Assembly (NCBI GenBank): GCA_008694505.1
Contig: VZDJ01000301.1
Coordinates: forward strand, 411,485-475,484
Origin: Cyanoderma ruficeps
Taxonomy: Eukaryota > Chordata > Aves > Passeriformes > Timaliidae
Direction of reading: 5' to 3'
Length of the DNA: 64,000 bases
Shown here: positions 26,301 through 37,630 of the stretch, piece by piece
How the letters are laid out: each line of letters begins with the position of its first letter
How positions within the stretch are numbered: position 1 is the stretch's first letter
The notes under the pieces: model-generated
Seen by the model: the letters and a program-made list of their open reading frames with translations, nothing else
What the model was told of the DNA's origin: nothing
Database searches by the model: none
Translations under genes and position numbers: made by a program

Positions 26301-27689
26301 ACTCTATTTTTGGGATTTTTATTACATATATAGGCAACTGAATAAATGAGAAAAAATTTGAAAGGCAAAACATACCCTTTTCCAGTTCAGAAAGTGTCTG
26401 TGTATGTAATACCATCCCCTTGGACACTGTACAAAATTATTGGTTTATTTATTTATAAGAATAATGACAGCCTTGCAGCTTGTTAGTGAGAAGTCTGTAC
26501 CGAGAATTTGGTATTTGAAGCCTGACCTTTGAATAGGAAACAACAGCTGAAGTGGTTATTCCTTGTCTTTGAATAAATTAAAGTACTCCTTAGAGCTAGG
26601 ACCGAGGAACCCCAGAAGGCCTTTCTGCAAGTCTCCTCTTGCAGTTTCCACTGCAACAAACACCAGTGGAGGACTTGCCTGGACAGTCACTCTGGGGGTA
26701 ACTGTTCATCAGCGCCCGGTGGAAGCAGAAGCAGGTGGGAACTTTGGGGCAGACAGTCTGGAGAGGGGGCTGGTGTAGCAGAGAGCCTGGGGAGGAAGGG
26801 CACAGGCACAGGCAGCTCCCAGCACCCACAGCCAGCTCCCACCTGGGACCCCCAGCATGAGCCCCCAGCTGCCATCCCTGCCTCTCTTACCCTCACGGGG
26901 GTCTCTGCCAAGGGTTATTTCTTCTCAGATTATCACCAAGGCGGTTTTGATGGAAGGAGCTGCCAGAGGAGATAGTTTAGATGCTGGGAGGATAATCCCT
27001 GTCTATCTGCTTTAAAAGGGAAGTAAATAAAAATGCTCTCCTTAAATCTCAGAGGCACGTGGGTTTATTTGGCTGAACATCACCAAGGCATTCGCTCCTT
27101 GATCTGAAGGCAGAGAGTAAGGGCAGTAGTAACCTGGGGCAGGGGTAGTAACAGCTACAATGAACACTGATGCCATTAAAAACTGCAGTGCCAGCATCCT
27201 GCAAAACAAGCCAGCACTTTATATCCCCCCATTTACTCTGCACTGACGCCTCACTAAAGAGTATCTCATAGAATAGCCACTTAATAGCAAATATTATCAA
27301 GGGAAATGTGTGACCATGGGCTGTTTCATTCTGCTGAACACTCGGGTGAGCTAGATCTGTGGTGAGACACCTACCTGCATGATCAGAAGGCAAAGAAATA
27401 ACAAGATCACAGTTGCTGTCACCAAAGAAAGAAAAAAACCATACTGAAATGAGATGCAGATATTCAAGAGTTCAGATAAATAACCATGGGAACAGAACAC
27501 CTGGGGAACTGCAAGTGGGAGCTGCACAGCTTTATAAAGAAAGCCAATCTAGTTCAGACACGAGTCTAGTTTTGTTTTAAAGTTATGAATTTGAGAAAGG
27601 CATAAATAGTTATAAGGTTTTTTTCTGCCTTTGTTTTGCAGGTCAGACCATGTTGTGAAAGTGGTCGATCCTTTCTTTGATCTTTCAGT
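23351..27689. other. Non-coding stretch, no gene recognised
   Basis: Only low-complexity scraps are seen: T/A runs near 25510-25545, the small AT repeat near 25757 and an AT-rich ATTA-containing patch at 24390-24600. An acceptor-like site at 27641 leads into what looks like an old repeat rather than an exon. No gene was recognised. Confidence 0.55.
25757..25797 (+). repeat. (AT)5 and adjacent 10-bp tandem duplication
   Basis: Five AT units at 25757-25766 are followed by two tandem copies of AAATGGGAC(T/A) at 25778-25787 and 25788-25797, differing only in the last base. A replication-slippage origin is likely. Confidence 0.6.
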
Positions 27690-27727
27690 GATAGAAACAA
27701 CCATTTTTACCATCTAGTCTGACCTTG
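27690..27727 (+). mobile_element. Relic of an old interspersed repeat common in turtles and archosaurs
   Basis: The segment with CCATTTTTACCATCTAGTCTGACCTT-type content resembles the block 'gggaccattatgatcatctagtctgacct' that I remember as recurring across turtle and bird genomes. Both the CCATT and the CATCTAGTCTGACCT parts are kept in order. I cannot name the family with certainty; a CR1- or SINE-related origin is possible. Confidence 0.35.
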
Positions 27728-30700
27728 GATTTCTTTGATAACCATGGTAATTCTTGGTTGGGATAAAATGTTAGAGAAGCTCTAAAATGTTAACATGTCA
27801 GATATGCCTCAGAGAATGTGATCTCTGCCTCACCTGTGGCTCTGCCCATCTCAGAGCTGGCTCAGAGGCTGCTGGAGAGGCTGAAAACCTAGAGGTGATG
27901 CCTTCTGAAATATCTCTGGATTTTCAGATGCCCTCTCTTTGCTATCAGTCTCTTACAGCATCTTGCTGTAGTCAAACCTGACTCTGTCCTGAGCCTGTCT
28001 TGGTGTGGAATCCCACAGATTAATTATTTTTACGTTACAAGAATAGTCCCAGATTAGAATTTCAGCCTGAATTTCAGAACTTTAAAAGGAGCCAATTCCT
28101 TCCAATTTTGCAGGACATTAAGCTTTCAAATGTCCCAAGACATTCCTGACACCAAGTTTTACTCATGCTCTACAAAGTTTTGCATCCAATGTCCATTCTG
28201 CCCTGATGAAAAGCAGATACAATATTTATTTGCTTATGTAAGATTGTCTCCTCTAGGCTCTGGGCCCAAGTATAACAATCATCTTCTATTGAGAAGATGG
28301 CTTTGAACCAAGCCATCTTGATGAAGTATTTCTCACAGCCTCATTTACAGCTGTTCATCAGCCAAACAACCCAAACTCCAGAACAGAATACAAACAGAAA
28401 CTCCAGCAGGAATTGCTTAAGTACCCTGGTACTTTGGAACCGAGCTTTGGCAGAAGAATAAAAACCAGAGAGATCCTTTGTGCTGCTGTCTTTTGAGCTC
28501 TTTGATGAAAACTGAGGCTTGCAGGGTAATTTCAAGCCACATAACACACATGAATAGCTGATGATAATGTGGACAAGTCAAATTATCAAGCTAACTAATA
28601 TTAGAAACAAAGACATCCACGGCTCTATGTCTACTCCAGCCATCTAGGCTGAATGCCTAATTCATGCCAGAGCTGGAGGAGGAATCAATATGATTGTTGT
28701 TTATTTAGTTTCAACTCTCACGTTATAGCAAAGTTCTTAGAATGAGATAGACAGGGATGTCTTCTAGGGCATTTTGACAACATTAGTCAGAGAATTTATT
28801 AAGAAGAAGCCTCCTTTTTTTTTGGAGAATATTTTAGATTTTTAAGTGAAGCAAAAATCTTTTTTAAAACTGCATATTTAAATTGTTTTTTTCTTCAAGA
28901 ATGTAAGTTTTGTCATATTTCTGTTCTAGTGGGCAGACACTGACAGAAGTTTGGATGTGTGTTTAGATGGTTGTGACTCTTCGGCTGCACTGCTTGGCCT
29001 TGGCCTATTCCTTGGGAACCTCAAACTCACAGTCTGCTGAGACACAAAAAGCACACCTGAAATGTGGAACTCAGGACTACTTTCCACCTCAATGTATTCC
29101 CCTGTCTGGCAAACAGAGATTTCCTGTGTCAGATGTAGGGCTCCATGGGAGGAAACCAGGGCCCACAGGCAGCAGTACACAGACCTGGCCATTTGGATTT
29201 GACAGCAGGCCAGTGCCTTTTCCCTGAGGAATAAAAATCTCTTTGACAGCTCTGATCTAACCTGAAAGCATTTGCAACTCCCAACATCACACACCTCCTC
29301 CAGCACTAAACATTTCCCGAGAAGAGCCTGGAGAGCAGGGAGAAGGAGAGATTTTAGTGAGAATAAAGATGAAAGGCTAAGAGCAAGAGCACAGAGAAAA
29401 AACCCTGTGTGGGTGCTGGGCTCCAAAACACAGTTCCCTGCTCTCCTTTATCAGACTCTTTTTCCTGGAGTCTGGAAACAACCAGAGCAGCATCAGCTGG
29501 TGCCCTTTTCCCCTCCCCGGTGCTGGAGCAGCCCTGCCTGGCCACAGCAGGCTGGGAGCAGGGCGTGGGCTGCTGCCCATCTCCCGGCTGCACCAGCATC
29601 CATCCCTGTGGCTTGCTCGGCAGCAGGTGGCAGTGGCAGTGTCACAGTGATGAGAATGGATGCTGCTCGTCAGGTGTGAGCTGACACAAACCTCCCTGAG
29701 CTTCTGTGAAGAGTCTTTAAATTGCCTCATGCCTCAAGGACACCGGTCCTCACTCAAAGGTCAAGAGCATTGAAAAGAAACCCGTTCCTGATGCAACCAG
29801 CTTGAAAAAGATGCAGAAGGGATTAAGCCACAGTGCCTGGCACTGACAGGCAGGGGAGGGGCAGGGTTGGGTAAGTGTTTGCTGAGATGTGGCAAATGCA
29901 AAATTGATTTTCTTCTTCATTTAACACGTTTTTCACTCTCTTCCCCCCTTCTCCACCCCTTTATGATTAAATTTAAAAACAACAGTGACTTCAAGATGCA
30001 AACAAGAAAGTTTAGAGGGGAGGCATGAGGACAGGGGTCTGAGAGAGGAATCAGCTGCAAAGAGAGAAACTTCTCAATATTAGGAAAGCAGCAGGGATGT
30101 AGACATGGTGTGGAAAGGAATTCCCTGAGGAAGAGGAAGGGAATGGTTTAGGCTTCTGCACACTCCAGAAGATCTGAGCTGAAGGATGACATGAGCACCT
30201 CTGACAAGTCAGTGGGGACCACACCCTTGGTTTACTTGAACTTGCACAGGCCTTTCTCATGTTCACTTTACTTCAGATGTAGCAAACAGGAATTACTTAG
30301 ACATCTTCTGGAAGAGGAAAAATACACCGTGGATTTTAAATTTAACAGACTTTTCAACTGTCTTTTCACCTGGAAAAAAGCTGGGAACGTTCTGTAAGTC
30401 TGTAACGTTACCCTCATTTACTGCACAGCAGGAATGCTGAGGGGTGTGTGTGTGCATGTGGGAAATAGGTTGGAAATATTCTAAATTGCAGCTATGAAAG
30501 TGTTTCTTCAAATATCACAGAGCACTTTCCAGCTTTCCTGTCTAATTTAACATTAATTAACCTGAATTAACACAGGTCTACAATCACTGTGTCCTCAGAA
30601 AATGATTACTTATTTTAAATTTTGCAAGCCAGGCTAGAGTCCTCAGCTAGCTTTGGCTCTGCAAATCTTCTAAGAAATTAACATCTCAACAGGGCTTTTT

Positions 30701-30828
30701 GTGGGAACAGCAAAGCTTAGGTGATTGTTAGAAAAGCCCCAGTTCCCAGAAATTTAGCACAACACTGCCTGGATTTTAACACCACTATAAAACACAAACT
30801 GTAAAAAACCTCATTTCTTTTTTTTCAG
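27728..30828. other. Non-coding stretch, no gene recognised
   Basis: A GC-richer patch lies at about 29440-29660 but has few CpG. A 166-codon minus frame (28926-29426) is S/L-rich with no recognisable domain. An AT-rich ATTAA patch lies at 30535-30620. No transposon was recognised. Confidence 0.55.
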
Positions 30829-31106
30829 CTGCAGTTCAGAAACAATGTTTCCAAAGGCCCCTGCACCATATAAATCATGCATGAAAAGTTACAGAAAGCA
30901 GAGAGTGACTGGACACGGATGTGGCCCAGGGAGTCCCAGGACTCTGCCCCATGGCAGTCACGGAGCCCTGGTGGCTCAGCCCCTTCCCATGGCACAAGAA
31001 TTTCAAATCATCTGCAACCTGGAAATCAGAAAACGATGCCCTCAGCTACTTGTTAAACATGGAATGACGCTACATTCTATTCACTGTGTCTTTCCTGAGA
31101 ACCAAG
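30829..31106 (+). other. Exon-like block with strong splice signals, coding status doubtful
   Basis: A long pyrimidine run ending in TTTTTTTTCAG finishes at 30828. An AAG|GTAAGG donor, close to the ideal consensus, follows at 31106/31107. One frame is open across all 278 bases and has an ATG at 30845. The predicted residues are rich in G, P, H, K and R, change character midway, and resemble no family I know. The length is not a multiple of three. It could be a non-coding RNA exon, a rare coding exon or a chance pairing of splice-like motifs. No partner exon was identified nearby. Confidence 0.2.
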
Positions 31107-31245
31107 GTAAGGTCAACTTCAAAGCCTTTCTTACCCTATTGGATGGACCTAAAATAGAGTTATGTCAGGGAAAGCCTGAATATGGCAAGATATAACTCAC
31201 ACAATGTATTCCACTGAGTCTGGTTGGTGGGGATTATGAAGCTAA

Positions 31246-31773
31246 TCATGTACTCCATCTCAATCCAGATAAAGGTTTCCTCTCGTTAGATGCATAGTCT
31301 GAACTGGAACTGTCCAGCTCACAGGACTGTAGTGGACTAAGCTGCACTGGGTTTTCAAAGTTCTGTTTCTGGAAATATTCCATGTCATAAAGCTTCCTGG
31401 GGAAAAGTGTTTTCCACACTGCATGAATTGGGTCAGTGCAGTCACAATGTTCAAACTCTGCTCTGTCCTCCAGCTTGAATTTCTGTACAAGGATCAGCTC
31501 AGAGCTTATACTTGGCTCTGCCTCAGGATGTGCCTTTGGGAATGCTCTACCCATATGCTCCCTCCTCTTTTCCCTTGAGAGCAGGAGATACACAGGAGGC
31601 AGCAACCTGCTCCAGTGAGCCAGCAAAATCCAAATCCAGTAAGAAGGTGGGAGGTTTCTGGCAAAGAAGAGCCACATCAAAGCACTCTCCAGTATCCCCC
31701 TGCCAAAAAGGATTTTGGAACCCCTCCTCTTGGTCTGTGTTGATTTACTTCTGCAGCAAGGGGAGATTTCCAT
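31246..31773 (-). CDS. Unassigned 175-codon open frame, possible terminal exon
   Basis: This minus-strand frame runs from an ATG at 31773 to a TGA at 31246. Its character is more protein-like than other long frames here. A hydrophobic stretch of about 30 residues (around residues 30-65, with WIWILLAHW) is followed by a basic SREKRRE stop-transfer-like patch. A polar, acidic tail of about 100 residues then ends in SSSSDYASNERKPLSGL. Inside it, TCTTCTTTGCCAG ending at 31658 is a good minus-strand acceptor, so the real unit might be a terminal exon at 31246-31657 encoding about 136 residues. The layout would suit the membrane anchor and tail of a type I protein, but I recognise no family, saw no poly(A) signal to fix the end, and the opposite strand is also partly open. 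Chance remains quite possible. Confidence 0.22.
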   Translation of the reverse strand: MEISPCCRSKSTQTKRRGSKILFGRGILESALMWLFFARNLPPSYWIWILLAHWSRLLPPVYLLLSREKRREHMGRAFPKAHPEAEPSISSELILVQKFKLEDRAEFEHCDCTDPIHAVWKTLFPRKLYDMEYFQKQNFENPVQLSPLQSCELDSSSSDYASNERKPLSGLRWST

Positions 31774-34098
31774 GTGCTTATTAACTGTCTCCAGGAGGCT
31801 TTTGGCAAATTACATCACCATCTTCCTCCTTGAATGCATCCCACTGAAATCTGTATTGCTGTCACCTGCCCCCACCTCTCTTGGTGGCAGCTACTCTGTT
31901 CAGCTCTTCTTCCACTCTGCATTCCCGTTAGACTACCAATATCTGCATAATATCTTTGGGGGAAAAGAGTTTTTGAAATACAGCTTTTGTTTTAATGACA
32001 GAACAGCATATGCTGTCACTCCTCCAAGCATCTTCTAAGTGGTGAAAATGCTCTCAACTTATTTAAGTACAGTATTTTTCCACCAAAGCTCTTTGTGTAA
32101 TGATGCTCCCACCTCATTTTCTTTCAGTAGTGGTGGTTGCAAACAGGGCACATGGAAGCCAAAATGATACAGGCTGCAACTCAGACAAGAGCTAGTCAGG
32201 GATGGTAACAGACCCAAAAAGCTAGACTCAAAAATAAACCAGGAGGCTCTGAGTTTAGGAGTCTTTGGAACAGCTACAAAGACAACAAACACAGCCTGGA
32301 CTTGCTGTCCTGTTGCATTTGGTGCATGTGAAATGTCTTTGTTAATGGATGCAGTGTACAACATTCACTGAAGCTGCACGACTGCCTTTTGTGCTGTGTG
32401 GTGGCTGGACATGAAAGTGCCTTCAGGCCCAGGGCAGGCTCCCAGTGCCAGCTCAGCAGATGCTTCCTGCCAGCCCAGCATCCAACCTCCGACCCAGCCA
32501 CGGCACTCTGCCCTGCAGCTGCCTGCCTTTGCTGCCAGCACGGGGAATCACTCCCAGAAGTCAAGCACTAGAGGTGTTCCTGGGTGAGTCCAGGGCTGAG
32601 ACATCCACCCTGCTGCTAAGCCACACAAAAGGACCTGGGCTTAGGTTTGTACCCCTGGCACAAGGAGCACTGTCCCCTTGACAGCACCTGCACATCTGGC
32701 ACGCAGGCAGGGACTGGTACCTGTGACCTGGAAGCAAACTTGTGAGCACAGAGAGCAAAGGGCAGAGGCTGGTCACAAGATGGAAAAGCTCAGAAGCCAC
32801 CTCCACACTGCCCAAGGGACTTCCCATGGCTCACTTGTGCACCTCTCCTGTTTGACAGCATCTTTCTGCCTCTTCTGGCTGTGAGAACAACTGTGATTCC
32901 AGATGGTATCTGCTCCCATGCGAGTCCCACTCAGTGTGCTTGCACACGTGTTTTGACTTGTTTTGTTTAGATTTGCAATATCATCCCTGGCTGGACAAAT
33001 GCAAAGTGACTTATTGGCAAAGTGTTTTTTTAAATTATTGAACTATTTACTTGCTCATTAGCTTTGATTACAAGTTACCATGCGTTATTTAAATCAAATG
33101 TGACCTTTGAATTCAAAACACAAACAGAAAGGATAGCAACAACAAACCCAGCAACAACGTTTGTCAGTCCTAGGCCTGGCTAAAGGAGCACAGGGCATGA
33201 GTGACCTTTTCTGCAGAGGGAGAGGGCTTTCTTGGAGCTTTCACTTCCTGTGTCAACAGATGTTTGCTTATTTCCCGATGATTTCAGGAGTGAACAGGTA
33301 GAGCATGTGCTCTAGAGAATCCCATGATAATACACACAGCCACCAGAGAGGATATTCCTGCATTTTCTTAAAAAAAAAAGACAAGAAATCTCCATAACCC
33401 AACAAGCACACTTATATTCCCAGATTTGTTTTTAAATGAAGGTGGTTGGTACCTGTTCCAACAGACTGCAAATCTCCCAGCTCTGCCCTGGTGTGCAGCT
33501 GACAGCCCCTCTCAGACATGCAGCTGGCTCTAGAGCTTTCATTTATTTCAGAAAAGAGTTGAAGTATGAAAGTGTAGACAGAGACTGGAGGAGTTCCAAA
33601 GGCCTCAAAATGTCACCCTTGTTATTAAAGCAAAAAGAGAATGTAAGAAACTGGCTGAGAAAAGGTCAAAAGTTTTTTGTGAAAGAATCAAATTGCTTTC
33701 CTTCTCCAGCTGTTACCTGCGGTGTTGTTGACACTTTCACTAATGAAATGTGAGGAACATGCTGGATGTATCCCAAAGCAAACCTATGTGTTGGGAAGAT
33801 GGGATTTGCTCCATCTGATGTCCCAGTAAGGAAACTTTCCCACCCCACCGTCGTTTTTGGATGTGCTGCCCACATTAAAAAGGATGACTCAGGAGTGAGT
33901 TAGAGGAAGGTGTGGAGTGACTGGGGGTGGTGCTAGCATTGCCACCCCCAAGGCTCTCCTTTGCAGGCAACTGTAGACTGATGAGGAAGAAACAAGCACA
34001 TCCATCCCCACCAAGGTGATTGGAGAGGCAGTTCCTCAGCTTAGAGAAAATACCCAGCTTGGATCTGACAGGCAGAAGTAGCAGACTGTGCCATTAGG

Positions 34099-34111
34099 AA
34101 AAAAAAAAAAA
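34099..34111 (+). repeat. A13 homopolymer
   Basis: Thirteen consecutive A with no retrocopy visible upstream. Confidence 0.8.
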
Positions 34112-34367
34112 TCCATGCTCTGGAAAGGATTTGGCTCAGACTGGTCCTGGCAGAGCTGCATGACCCAGAGATGCAGCAGTCAGGCTGTGCAGAGGAGCTG
34201 GCTAAAGTCAAGCAAAGCTGCTCCAAATAAGTGCTCAAGTAGAGTCACCCAGAGTTTATTTTTTGTATTTGCTCTGTCGTTTCCTTTCTAGGGTTTGTCT
34301 TTGAGGATGGTAAAAGCTTCGCAGAGAAATCTAATCTGTTGTCTAGACCATCCAAAAAAAAGCTTGA

Positions 34368-34379
34368 TTTTTTTTTTTT
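34368..34379 (+). repeat. T12 homopolymer
   Basis: Twelve consecutive T followed by a C/T-rich patch; no element boundary is recognisable. Confidence 0.8.
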
Positions 34380-36099
34380 CTTCTTTATTCATGATACACC
34401 TTTCTGCAGGTGGGAGGTCCCCCTGTCTGAATAACACTCAGGTGGGACTCAGAGGTGGTGTAGCTCAAGCTCTTTTCCTCTCCTACAAATCTCCCTCAGC
34501 TGACACTGACTCCCAGCATGAGAGGTACAAGCACCAGCAGGTCCTGGAGATGTCACAGGCCTGCCCTGGCTCACTTCAGGGTTTTACAGCTCAGAATTAA
34601 ACCAAATAAGTAAACCATAATATGATGGAATCTAAGGCTTCCTAATGGCAGCTGGAGCCTGGCTTTACCCAGGTGGTAATGCCTGCAGGCACAGCCCACC
34701 AAACCCACACTGAACTGCCCCTGTCCGTCCAGCCCTGCCAGGACAGAGCGGCCTGCACCTGCCCCTGAATTCTTGATCAACCCTGAGCAATCTAAATATA
34801 AAAGAGACTATTTCTCCTGTTGTCCCAGTAATACTCCTGAGCAAATTGAAGATCAGAAAACCCTCCTAGACAGCCAGACATTCCCAAGGGAAACCTGCCT
34901 AGGTGGTTTCTACCTCACATAAGGCTGGTTCTTACATGTATCCTCAGTCCAGGCCATGACACAACACCCTGAGAAAGATCATAAATGCTTGATCTCCTAA
35001 ATTCATGTCTCTCTGCAGACCTATTCCAGGTCTGTGATCACAAGGCATCTCCAAGCAGGAGAAGGGTAGCACAACACTTGCAAGATTCAAAACTCAGTTT
35101 TAAAATCCTGTATCAAAGTTTAAAACACATTTACAACAGAACTGGCTTACATAAAATACTCTTCTTCCATTGAATCTGTCCCAAACTAGACTCAGTGATT
35201 AAGTCATGCATATTCTATGTAAACCCTTATATGCAACTGTAAACACCCCAATGTTGTCTCTAAAGCTGAGGTGTTTTATCTGGTCTGCAAGAGCCAGTCA
35301 ACACAGAGTTGAGCTGTTTGGGGTTTTTTATACCGTTCTGTAGAATTGGATGTGAGGCACCTAACGCCACTGGTAGGCCTTCTAGGAGACAGGCACAACA
35401 TGTTATAAAAAAAGGTAACAGAAAGAATGATGCAAGAATAGATGATGGGTCATGTGCACTTCTGTAACAAAATTCATAATGCACATGTGGTGATCTTGGT
35501 CCAGTTCACTATACTATAATTTCCACCCAGAAATTTTCCTGGGAGTGTGAGTTTCAGTATTATAAACACCTAAGGTAGCTCTAGGTTATATTTTTCGTCC
35601 TATCAGCTGCCACCAAGCTATTATTTAACCTTACACTTTATTACAGTTTCTGCTTGAGTCTATTTGGACAATAAGTTGTCAACAAAACAAGGATTTTTAA
35701 AGTATTCTGTTCCTGGGGACTCTTCAGCCCTCCATTGGTCTGGCATGTTGTTGTCATGGTTTCAAGATCACCCCATAGTTGGTGTGAACCTTTTTACCTG
35801 GCTTTTTAACTTCATTTGACATCGCAGAGGCAGCAGTTTCAATTTTGGATTGCCCAGGGTATGGATAGTTGAGTGCACTCCAGTCCTTCCCCTGCTGCAC
35901 AAGGTCTCTCCATGGCTCTGAGCAGTTGCTGCTGCATCTATTTGAAGCTGTACCTGCCAAAAGGACTTTTGTCCTCACCCATCTGCGCACATACACTGAT
36001 CCCTTCTTCAACACAAGCTGAACTGTTTGTATGAGAGGTACTTTTGTGGTTGCAGCTGTAAATCAGAGAAAACATAATGCTTCTTTTCCAGGTGTGGAA

Positions 36100-36880
36100 A
36101 AGCAATCCGTGTTCCCCTGACGCAGAGATCCACAGCTCTGGGGCTGTGTCTCTCGCGTGTCTTCTCCACACGCTGGAGCTGTGAGCAAGATCCACAGTGG
36201 GTAAAAGCTGATGTGCTGCTGCATTCAGGAGTGAACAGAGCTCGGGGAGCAGCTCCTCACCTGTGCCTGGATCCGAGCCTGCCGAGTCCCCGGGCTTGGT
36301 GCTACTCAGTGGCACAACCCTGCGCTGTGCCTGGGCTGATCCTGCGACAGAGGGGAACGCGGCTGTGCAAGACATGGAGAAAAGCAAAAGTCACCTTTGT
36401 CCCCAGGGAAATTGTCCCCCGGGGGCAGCAGACAGGGACCTCTCTAATGCCACCCTGTTCCCTCCTCCTGGTTCTCCCTGCTTCAGAACAAAAGCAGCGG
36501 AACAAGCATCCACACATCCCTGCCCAAAAGCCAGAGAGATGAACACCTCTCAACTTGATTTCATCTCCTTTCTCTGTAGGCAGGAGCGGCGATCCCGTGT
36601 GCAATCACAACGTGACATTGTGAAGGGTATCAGGGGAGCTCCTTCTGTGTTTAGAGTGTCAAAACAAATGCCAGACCTTAACAGCAGCTTGTCCTTCTGC
36701 AGAGACAGGCAAAGGAGGCCGAGCCCGAGTGGCTCAGAGGGGCTGACAGCCAGTCCCACACCACGAGCAGATCAGGCTCCCGTCCTCACTGGGACTTCCT
36801 GCAGGGTCTTCCCAGGTCATTTCTGCAGTGGGGACTCATTGCTCTCCAGCACTGCCCTCCATCCCACAATGGGAAACTGA
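36100..36880. other. CpG-enriched block with the longest open frame of the window
   Basis: I counted about 22 CpG in roughly 700 bases. That is clearly more than in the surroundings, but with an observed/expected ratio near 0.4 it is below the island criterion. A 205-codon plus frame spans 36263-36880. Its residues are rich in P, S, R, G and Q with no domain or repeat I recognise. A TCCTTTCTCTGTAG acceptor-like site lies inside at 36580, but the donors after it are poor. I take the frame as a by-product of GC-rich sequence and the block as a possible weak regulatory region. Confidence 0.3.
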
Positions 36881-37339
36881 GGCATGGCAACACAAGCATT
36901 TTTGGCACCCCTACAAGTCTGAAGGAGGGCTGGGTTCCACACCAGGATTCATTTCTCACCTCTCTCCTAGCCCTGCCACAGTTCTGCAAAACATCATCTC
37001 AAACTATCCCCATCCATGGGGAGCTAGGGACTGGATTTTTCGACTTTCCTGGGGACATGGCTGGGATAAAAGTTTTAAGAGGTGAATTAGCCAGCTTCCT
37101 GAATCATGCCAATCTCTTTCCTATGGAAGGCATCTAAGCCATTCTCCAGCCCTTTCTCCCTCTTGCAACTTCTGAAAAAAAACAGGACACTTATTCAGAC
37201 AGACAATTGGAGGAACAGCAAGTCCCCGCTAGGTTATATGACAATTTGTCAGGGTCCCGAGGCCCCCAGGAAATGGTGCAGGGATGATGGATGAAGGTGT
37301 GAAGCAGAATTGTCACTCCAGAGCCGAGGCATTAATCAA
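36881..37339. other. Non-coding spacer, nothing recognised
   Basis: Ordinary sequence between two CpG-enriched blocks; no feature is supported. Confidence 0.5.
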
Positions 37340-37630
37340 CTGTCAGGGTGGCTGAAGAGTGTGGCAGGCGAGCCTGGAGAAGGGGGCACCACGCTGCCGG
37401 CAGGGCCCCGCTCCTGGCACCTCCTGCTGAGGGAAAACACTCCGGGAGTGACTGCAGCTCTGCACAAGCAGCAAATGGTCCTGACAATTCCCTGGGTAGC
37501 TATTCCTCAAGGAAGCACTCGTTCTTGCGTTTCAGAGAAATTTGCTCGCAAGCCCCGCTCCGCTCCCCAGAGCCATCAGCAGCTGTAGCGAGTGACTCCA
37601 GCTCTGCCGGCGGGAATGCGCACCAGCAAA
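37340..37630. promoter_or_regulatory. CpG-rich block
   Basis: About 15 CpG occur in 290 bases with G+C near 58 percent by eye, giving an observed/expected ratio around 0.6. A cluster of CCCCGCTCCGCTCC-type pyrimidine-rich GC sequence sits at 37553-37568. Sequence turns sharply AT-rich after 37650. The size suits a small unmethylated regulatory element. No gene start is visible on either side. Confidence 0.35.

Larger units (their letters stand above)
31774..36099. other. Non-coding stretch, no gene recognised
   Basis: This contains an A13 run at 34099-34111, a T12 run at 34368-34379, and an AT-rich ATTA-bearing patch at about 33020-33120. Frames of up to 109 codons lack coding character. No transposon or RNA gene was recognised. 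Confidence 0.55.

Noticed and set aside
27642..27717. Possible terminal exon after a good acceptor (24 codons to TAG)
   Set aside because: The second half coincides with an old interspersed-repeat relic, so the open frame is better explained by the repeat.
28926..29426. 166-codon minus frame with hydrophobic start
   Set aside because: S/L/C-rich composition, competing open frames on the other strand, and no family resemblance or splice support.
36858..36890. MIR-like string GGGAAACTGAGGCA
   Set aside because: Only about 15 bases match and the flanks do not follow the MIR order, unlike 43520-43622.
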